From an uncultured Bacillaceae bacterium (GTDB taxonomy: Bacteria; Bacillota; Bacilli; Caldalkalibacillales; Caldalkalibacillaceae), in contig CALBTX010000127.1 of the NCBI GenBank assembly GCA_937967685.1, forward strand, positions 1-11,858: a stretch of DNA of 11,858 nt, in the 5' to 3' direction. Shown one piece after another: positions 7,420 through 11,858 of this stretch (position 1 is the stretch's first letter; every line of letters starts with the position of its first letter). The translations under genes and the position numbers were made by a program. The notes below the pieces were generated by a model that saw only the letters and a program-made list of their open reading frames with translations, searched no databases and had not been told where the DNA came from.

Positions 7420-8313
7420 GTGATTTTCATTCAAGTCATTTTGCCCACCCTCATTGTTTTCGCGGCAGGATTTTTATTGCAGCGCAAAAGGCAGTTGAAC
7501 ATCGGTTCGATTTCGACGGTAGCTATGTATATTTTTATTCCTTGTTTGATTTTCCGGACATTATATCAAACTGATATTAATTTGCAATATGCGTATATGA
7601 TCGTTTTTGCCATTGTTCTATTTATGTTGACGGTTGCGCTCAATAAACTTTATGTCAAAATCAAAGGATTGCCTGCTTCGTATGAAAGTGCCTACATACT
7701 GAGCACGGCGTTTATGAATATTGGCAATTATGGCTCTCCAATCATTTTATTAGCCTATGGCATCACCGCCTTTGATTATGCGATTTCTTTTTTTGTCCTT
7801 CAACAAATACTTATGAACTCCTTCGGCCTCTATTATGCGGCCCGGGGACAGCTCGCTTATCAAGAAGCGGTGAAAAAAGTTTTTCAGGTCCCCGCCTTCT
7901 ACGCCGTGATGATTGTTTTTATTTTCAAAGTCTTCGATTTAGAGATGCCCGAAAATCTGTTCACGGTGATTGACTTGCTGGCCTCAGCGGCCATTCCAAC
8001 GGTGATGGTCATCCTCGGCATGCAGCTGTCCATGATCAAACTACAGGGATTTGGTTGGGGCGAGGTGACTTACGCCACATTGCTGAAGTTGGTGGGCGTC
8101 CCGCTGGCTGCATACGGATTGACCTTGCTGTTCCCCTTCGATCCCCTGTTGCAGAAAGTATTGATTTTGTGCACGGCCATGCCTTCTGCGGTCGTGACAA
8201 CGATGTTTGCCGTACAATTTGACGCCCATCCCGATCTGGTCTCAAGCACAACGTTGATTAATACTGTGGCCAGCATCGGAACGATCACCGTGTTACTGCT
8301 GATCCTCGGTTAG
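7420..8313 (+). CDS. AEC-family transporter (auxin efflux carrier type permease)
   Basis: The 297-residue protein is almost wholly hydrophobic, with about ten membrane segments and a hydrophilic central stretch (about 139-150). The fold and length match bacterial AEC permeases (Mem_trans family). The C-terminal half carries the typical IPTVMVILGMQLS and AMPSAVVTTMFAVQF segments, followed by a last helix ending in VLLLILG. Family members carry organic anions such as malate; the substrate here cannot be read from sequence. The start is GTG with AGGAGG (7408-7413) 6 nt upstream. It is divergent from cdaA and its stop lies 8 nt from the convergent cls stop. No convincing promoter is visible in the short gap upstream. 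Confidence 0.9.
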   Translation: MIFIQVILPTLIVFAAGFLLQRKRQLNIGSISTVAMYIFIPCLIFRTLYQTDINLQYAYMIVFAIVLFMLTVALNKLYVKIKGLPASYESAYILSTAFMNIGNYGSPIILLAYGITAFDYAISFFVLQQILMNSFGLYYAARGQLAYQEAVKKVFQVPAFYAVMIVFIFKVFDLEMPENLFTVIDLLASAAIPTVMVILGMQLSMIKLQGFGWGEVTYATLLKLVGVPLAAYGLTLLFPFDPLLQKVLILCTAMPSAVVTTMFAVQFDAHPDLVSSTTLINTVASIGTITVLLLILG

Positions 8314-8319
8314 GACAGC
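8298..8319. other. Hairpin across the convergent stop codons of the transporter and cls
   Basis: GCTG-TCCT (8298-8306, one bulged A) pairs with AGGACAGC (8312-8319) around a 5-nt loop. It spans the transporter stop and the 8-nt gap to cls. There is no T run on either side, so it is not a normal intrinsic terminator. It may be a 3' end processing or stability hairpin, or chance. Confidence 0.3.
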
Positions 8320-8321
8320 GC

Positions 8322-9767
8322 TCATAAAATCGGTGAAAGCAGCCTGGAGATCGACTCCTTGAACTTAATCACAGTTGAACGTCTGGCATACATGTCGGGC
8401 GTCAGTTCCCTGCTTCTCAGCAAATCTGTTTCAAAAATATGATGCAGCTCTTTCGCCACCGTGCGATCATAAATAAAAGCATTGACCTCGAAGCTTAACT
8501 TGAAACTGCGCATGTCAAAGTTGGCCGTGCCGACCGAAGCGATCAAGCCATCGACGACGATCGTCTTGGCGTGTAAAAATCCGGCATCGTAAATATAGCT
8601 TCTCACGCCCGCATCCAATAAATCCCCGATATAGGAATAGGAAGCCCAGTAAACGAACATGTGGTCCGGTCGGTTAGGAATCATGATGCGTACGTCTATG
8701 CCGGACAATGCGGCGATTTTAAGCGCGTGAATCACACTTTCGTCAGGCACGAAATACGGCGTCTGAATGTAAATCGTTTCTTTCGCGGAATAAATCATGC
8801 GGATAAAACCGTTTTTGATTTGTTCCCAATCCGATTCCGGTCCGCTGGAAACGATTTGGACGGCCGTTTCTCCGAAAGCGTTCTTTGGCGGAAAATAGCG
8901 CCTGTCATGCGTCAGCCTGTTCTCCGCAGCACTGTTCCAGTCGAGATAAAAGCGGAATTGCAAATGGTCGACGGCGCTGCCCTGTAATTTGAGATGGGTG
9001 TCTCGCCAAAAACCGAATCTTTTGTCCAGTCCGAGATATTCATCCCCGATGTTGAATCCCCCGACAAACCCGTATCGTCCGTCAATGATGACCATTTTGC
9101 GATGGTTCCTGTAATTGATTCGAAAGTTTAAAACCGGAATTTTCGACGGGAAAAAGGCGGCCACTTCACCCCCCGCTTCAATGAGCGGACGGAAAAACTT
9201 GGACGAAAGCCGGTATGAACCCGTATCATCATAAAGGACACGGACCTCAACCCCTTGTTTTGCTTTTTCTGCTAAGGCCTGAATGATCTTCCGGCCGATC
9301 CCGTCATTTTTGATAATAAAATATTGCACATGAATGTGATCTTTCGCCTCGGCAATACATTGCAGCAAGGCTTCAAATTTGGCGTTGCCCGACGTATATA
9401 TATGCACCTGATTATCCTGGGTCAGCAAGGCATGGGCATTGATCAAATTCATGTAGATCAAATCGTCGTAAGCAGACATACAGGATTGCTTGTAAGGAAA
9501 TGCTTTGCGGTCCAGAAGATTTTTTTGTTCTTCAACCCGAGTTTGAACCATCTTGCGGTCGGCATCGGTAATGTGGAAAATTTTTCTGCGGCTTAAATTC
9601 TGGCCGATCACTAAATAGAGCACGAAGCCGATAACGGGCAGAAATAAAAGCACCAAAACCCAAGCCCAGGTGGCAGCGACATTGCGTTTCTCCAAAAAAA
9701 TAATGACAGCAGCCAAGAAAATATTTAAAAAGAGTACGAATGAAAAAACAATCGTGATGATGTCCAT
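8322..9767 (-). CDS. cls: Cardiolipin synthase (phospholipase D family)
   Basis: The enzyme joins two phosphatidylglycerols to cardiolipin and glycerol at the membrane. From ATG 9767 the protein has 481 residues, the normal length. Two N-terminal membrane helices (about 3-24 and 32-54) form the PLDc_N region. Two HKD motifs follow: HRKMVIIDG near residue 222 and HAKTIVVDG near residue 399, each with the His, Lys and Asp of the phosphatidyl-transfer site. An earlier ATG at 9773 is directly adjacent to GAAGGGG, which leaves no spacer; the second ATG has a 6-nt spacer and is preferred. A promoter lies 41 nt upstream. The gene stands alone, so which paralogue it is (for example ClsA) cannot be decided. 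Confidence 0.95.
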   Translation of the reverse strand: MDIITIVFSFVLFLNIFLAAVIIFLEKRNVAATWAWVLVLLFLPVIGFVLYLVIGQNLSRRKIFHITDADRKMVQTRVEEQKNLLDRKAFPYKQSCMSAYDDLIYMNLINAHALLTQDNQVHIYTSGNAKFEALLQCIAEAKDHIHVQYFIIKNDGIGRKIIQALAEKAKQGVEVRVLYDDTGSYRLSSKFFRPLIEAGGEVAAFFPSKIPVLNFRINYRNHRKMVIIDGRYGFVGGFNIGDEYLGLDKRFGFWRDTHLKLQGSAVDHLQFRFYLDWNSAAENRLTHDRRYFPPKNAFGETAVQIVSSGPESDWEQIKNGFIRMIYSAKETIYIQTPYFVPDESVIHALKIAALSGIDVRIMIPNRPDHMFVYWASYSYIGDLLDAGVRSYIYDAGFLHAKTIVVDGLIASVGTANFDMRSFKLSFEVNAFIYDRTVAKELHHIFETDLLRSRELTPDMYARRSTVIKFKESISRLLSPIL

Positions 9768-9780
9768 GTCCATCCCCTTC
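9767..9780 (-). promoter_or_regulatory. Ribosome binding site that decides the cls start
   Basis: GAAGGGG (9780-9774, minus strand) abuts ATG 9773 but lies 6 nt from ATG 9767, favouring the second ATG. Confidence 0.5.
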
Positions 9781-9807
9781 GCCCAGCCTCATCAATCCAT
9801 AACGAAT

Positions 9808-9835
9808 TTTATATCACACAAAAAGTGTAAATCAA
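9808..9835 (-). promoter_or_regulatory. Promoter of cls
   Basis: TTGATT (9835-9830), a 16-nt spacer and TATAAA (9813-9808) with an extended TGA before the -10 box. The TGTGATATA around the -10 box is the same as at the glmS promoter. Confidence 0.5.
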
Positions 9836-9842
9836 TCCATCA

Positions 9843-10769
9843 ATGAACATCATAGTGAGTGAAATGAGTATAACTATAACACATATGTTCATTCTACACC
9901 AAAAATATATGCATGAGGAAATGGAGGCCTTTTCGACGTTGAATAGCTCAATGCATCTACACCAGCAAGCGATGGACATGCTTGGAAAAACAAGCCGAAC
10001 ATTTGCCATCCCCATTTCTTATCTTCCATCAGGTTTACGGGAAGCTGTGACATCGGCCTATTTGTGCCTAAGGGCGATCGATGAAATTGAAGATCATCCC
10101 AGGCTGACGCATGAAAATAAAACAAAACTGCTGCGTGCGCTCAGTCATTTGTTGGCCAAACCGGTCACCCGTCCTGCCTGGCGAACTTTTTGGCACCCGT
10201 TCCAAACCGAGTTACCTGAAGTCACCTTGCGTCTGGCCGATTGGCTCGCCATTTGTCCAGCGTCAGTCAGGGCAAACATCATCCAAGTCACAGCAAATAT
10301 GGCATTGGGAATGGCCCGCTGGGTTGAGAGAAAGTGGTGCATGAAAGACCAGAAAGATTTGGACGAATACACATTCATCGTTGCCGGACAGGTGGGACTT
10401 TTACTGACAGATTTATGGAAACACGATGACATCCGGACCGATCCCGAATTGGCCATTGCCTTCGGGCGCGGTTTGCAATCCGTCAACATCTTGCGCAACC
10501 GCGAGGAAGATCTGGCCCGCGGCGTCGATTTTTTTCCCGACGGATGGCAAGCAAAAGATATGTATGTTTACACGCGGAACAACTTAGACCTGGCCAACCG
10601 TTACATCAACGGCCTGCCTCCCGGGCCCATCTCCCATTTCTGTCGAATTCCGCTTGCCCTTGCTCACGGAACCCTCCAAGCATTAGAAGAAGGCAAGTCT
10701 AAACTGAGCCGGGCCGATGTGCACAACATCGTGATGTCCACGACCAAAAGTCATCATCTTCCTCACTAA
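9843..10769 (+). CDS. Squalene/phytoene synthase family protein
   Basis: The family condenses two prenyl diphosphates head to head, giving squalene or phytoene-type products; some Bacillus members act as phosphatases instead. The open frame gives 308 residues. Homology-like sequence starts near HLHQQAMDMLGKTSRTFAIPI (about 38), so the true start may be ATG 9921, TTG 9939 (GGAGG 11 nt upstream) or ATG 9951. The first Asp-rich motif is DEIED (80-84) in YLCLRAIDEIEDHP. The conserved YTFIVAGQVG follows at about 176-185. The second motif reads NREED (219-223) in VNILRNREEDLARG, with Asn where classical enzymes have the first Asp. There is no C-terminal membrane anchor. No isoprenoid gene neighbours are seen, so the product is unknown. 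Confidence 0.88.
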   Translation: MNIIVSEMSITITHMFILHQKYMHEEMEAFSTLNSSMHLHQQAMDMLGKTSRTFAIPISYLPSGLREAVTSAYLCLRAIDEIEDHPRLTHENKTKLLRALSHLLAKPVTRPAWRTFWHPFQTELPEVTLRLADWLAICPASVRANIIQVTANMALGMARWVERKWCMKDQKDLDEYTFIVAGQVGLLLTDLWKHDDIRTDPELAIAFGRGLQSVNILRNREEDLARGVDFFPDGWQAKDMYVYTRNNLDLANRYINGLPPGPISHFCRIPLALAHGTLQALEEGKSKLSRADVHNIVMSTTKSHHLPH

Positions 10770-10826
10770 TCATGCTCATGTCTTTTGACAAATGACCTGT
10801 AATCCCGCTTCCTTTATGGTATTTTT

Positions 10827-10860
10827 AATGTAGGGCTAAAAAGAATGTAGGGCTAAAAAG
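10827..10860 (+). repeat. Perfect tandem 17-bp duplication before the SRAP gene
   Basis: AATGTAGGGCTAAAAAG occurs twice without a gap (10827-10843 and 10844-10860) and ends 24 nt before the GTG start of the SRAP gene. It may be a recent slippage duplication or a doubled binding site. It shifts the distance between any upstream promoter and the ribosome binding site by 17 nt. Confidence 0.9.
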
Positions 10861-10884
10861 TTTACCTGGGGAGAGGATCAATTC

Positions 10885-11559
10885 GTGTGCGGACGCTTTA
10901 CGCTCTTTACCGATTTGGACGTCATCTTAAAACAATTCCATGTCGGCAGTATTGCCTTTGACGGCTATGAAAAACGTTACAACATTGCTCCCGGTCAACC
11001 CGTCTTGGCCATCGTCAACGATGGCCGCGAAAATCGGATCGGTTACCTCAAATGGGGGCTCATTCCTTTTTGGGCCAAAGATCCGAAAATGGCCTACCGT
11101 TTGATCAACGCCCGGGCCGAAACGTTGGCTGAAAAAGCATCATTTAAACATGCGTTTAAAAAAAGACGGTGTATCATTCCCGCGGATGGTTTCTATGAGT
11201 GGAAGAAGACAGCGGAACAAAATCAGCCTTACCGAATCAAGTTGAAATCCGATGCGGTATTTGGTTTCGCCGGCTTATGGGAGCGCTGGACAGATCAATC
11301 CGGACAGGAAATCCATACTTGCACAATCATTACCACACAGGCCAATTCCGTGTTGAAAGATCTTCACCACCGCATGCCGGTTATTTTAAATCATGAAGAA
11401 GTCCATATCTGGCTGGACCCTTCTATTGACGATCCGTACCTGTTAGCCGATTTACTTGACCCCTATCCTGCCCACGAAATGCACGTTTATCCGGTCTCAC
11501 CGGCCGTTAATTCAGCAAAAAATGACCGGCCGGATTTGATTGAGCCTATGTCCCGATGA
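10885..11559 (+). CDS. SRAP-domain protein (YedK/HMCES type abasic-site shield)
   Basis: SRAP proteins crosslink to abasic sites in single-stranded DNA and protect them from breakage. The 224 residues are one full SRAP domain. It starts MCGRFTLF, with Cys2 as the crosslinking residue after Met removal. The Asn of LINARAET (Asn74), the Glu of DGFYEWK (Glu104) and the His of HHRMPVIL (His161) complete the known active site. The start is GTG, with GGGGAGAGG about 8 nt upstream. ATG is excluded because the family needs Cys at position 2. The stop codon overlaps the next small reading frame as ATGA. A lone TTGACA at 10785 has no matching -10 box, so the promoter is not resolved. Confidence 0.95.
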   Translation: MCGRFTLFTDLDVILKQFHVGSIAFDGYEKRYNIAPGQPVLAIVNDGRENRIGYLKWGLIPFWAKDPKMAYRLINARAETLAEKASFKHAFKKRRCIIPADGFYEWKKTAEQNQPYRIKLKSDAVFGFAGLWERWTDQSGQEIHTCTIITTQANSVLKDLHHRMPVILNHEEVHIWLDPSIDDPYLLADLLDPYPAHEMHVYPVSPAVNSAKNDRPDLIEPMSR

Positions 11560-11630
11560 CAGTTTTCGAAGCGTTGACGCTGATGATTGCGTTCGGCACT
11601 TTGATATTTTTGCTGTCAAGACGGAAATAG
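11556..11630 (+). CDS. Putative holin-like toxin, 24 residues (type I toxin-like)
   Basis: The peptide starts MTVFEALTLMIAFG, continues with a hydrophobic stretch and ends in LLSRRK. This is the layout of the small holin-like toxins of Bacillota (TxpA-related): a short acidic-amphipathic start, one membrane segment and a basic tail. Its ATG overlaps the SRAP stop (ATGA). It has no good ribosome binding site of its own, so coupled translation is likely. The stop codon lies inside a long stem, as is usual next to these genes. Such toxins are normally silenced by an antisense RNA that overlaps the 3' end. I infer that here, but no antisense promoter is evident. The gene is too short for ordinary gene finders. 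Confidence 0.7.
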   Translation: MTVFEALTLMIAFGTLIFLLSRRK

Positions 11631-11710
11631 ACCTCCCTTGAGTTGGTCGCTCGACACGGGGAGGTCTATACCCTGAGAGCCGCCCCCTTTGAAGGGGTAC
11701 GGTGTTCACC
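11627..11710 (+). other. Structured 3' region of the toxin gene
   Basis: ATAGACCTCCC (11627-11637), which contains the toxin stop codon, pairs perfectly with GGGAGGTCTAT (11659-11669). A second hairpin, CCCCTT/AAGGGG within CCG/CGG (11680-11702), and the palindrome GGTGTTCACC (11701-11710) follow. This succession of stems is typical of holin-like toxin loci, where the stem can act as terminator or as antisense RNA contact. No long T run follows, so termination is uncertain. Confidence 0.6.
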
Positions 11711-11858
11711 TTTCAGGATGACCGGGCGCATACGTATCGGTCATGCCTTCCCCCGTCTTGGACCGCTTGAGGTCATTGATGCGGTCATTTCGATTTGTTT
11801 CGATAAGCGCATTTCTGGACATATGTTTGATTTTTTTGACCATATCTTCTGTCTCTTC
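11706..11858 (-). CDS. 3' end of an unrecognised small hydrophilic protein (partial)
   Basis: The minus strand is open from the window edge to TGA at 11708-11706, giving 50 visible residues. They are charged and mostly polar (for example MVKKIKHMSRNALIETN, later NDRINDLKRSKTG) and end in DTYAPGHPER, with no hydrophobic core. Possible internal starts are ATG 11843 and ATG 11819, both without a clear ribosome binding site, so the gene probably begins beyond the window. It is convergent with the toxin gene and ends 75 nt from it. I do not recognise the family. Confidence 0.5.
   Translation of the reverse strand, partial: EETEDMVKKIKHMSRNALIETNRNDRINDLKRSKTGEGMTDTYAPGHPER

Noticed and set aside
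10785..10790. TTGACA as the -35 box of an SRAP promoter
   Set aside because: At 17 nt spacing the sequence is CTTCCT, and the nearest AT-rich hexamers are too far away.

Overview
The window looks like chromosomal DNA of a Bacillota organism, most likely Bacillales. The evidence is the cdaA-cdaR-glmM-glmS cell-wall block, a glmS ribozyme, strong GGAGG-type ribosome binding sites, GTG starts, and an SRAP gene followed by a holin-like mini-toxin. I cannot name the species.

Layout. (1) 1-1470: a strong promoter and a leader of roughly 300 nt precede an orphan class I SAM-dependent methyltransferase (+). A bidirectional terminator separates it from the convergent glmS. (2) 1472-7370, all on the minus strand: cdaA (diadenylate cyclase), cdaR (its membrane-bound regulator) and glmM (phosphoglucosamine mutase) form an operon that ends in an intrinsic terminator. 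glmS follows with its own promoter, a glmS ribozyme, and a further inverted-repeat leader. (3) 7420-9767: an AEC-family transporter (+) faces a cardiolipin synthase (-), tail to tail with only 8 nt between them. (4) 9843-11630 (+): a squalene/phytoene synthase-family protein, then an SRAP (YedK-type) protein whose stop codon overlaps the start of a 24-residue holin-like toxin. (5) 11706-end (-): the 3' end of an unrecognised small hydrophilic protein.

How the genes work together. GlmS and GlmM make glucosamine-6-phosphate and then glucosamine-1-phosphate for peptidoglycan. CdaA makes c-di-AMP, which links osmotic and wall homeostasis, and CdaR and GlmM are known modulators of CdaA. Cls and the squalene/phytoene synthase relative act on membrane lipids.

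The most unusual signal is in GlmS. The isomerase half looks intact, but several hallmark residues of the glutaminase half are changed: the N-terminal nucleophile Cys is Ser, the RGYDS motif has lost one codon and its Arg, and the TRWATHG His is Arg. The gene still sits behind a recognisable glmS ribozyme. Between that ribozyme and the start codon lies a set of mutually exclusive hairpins that could form a second RNA switch.
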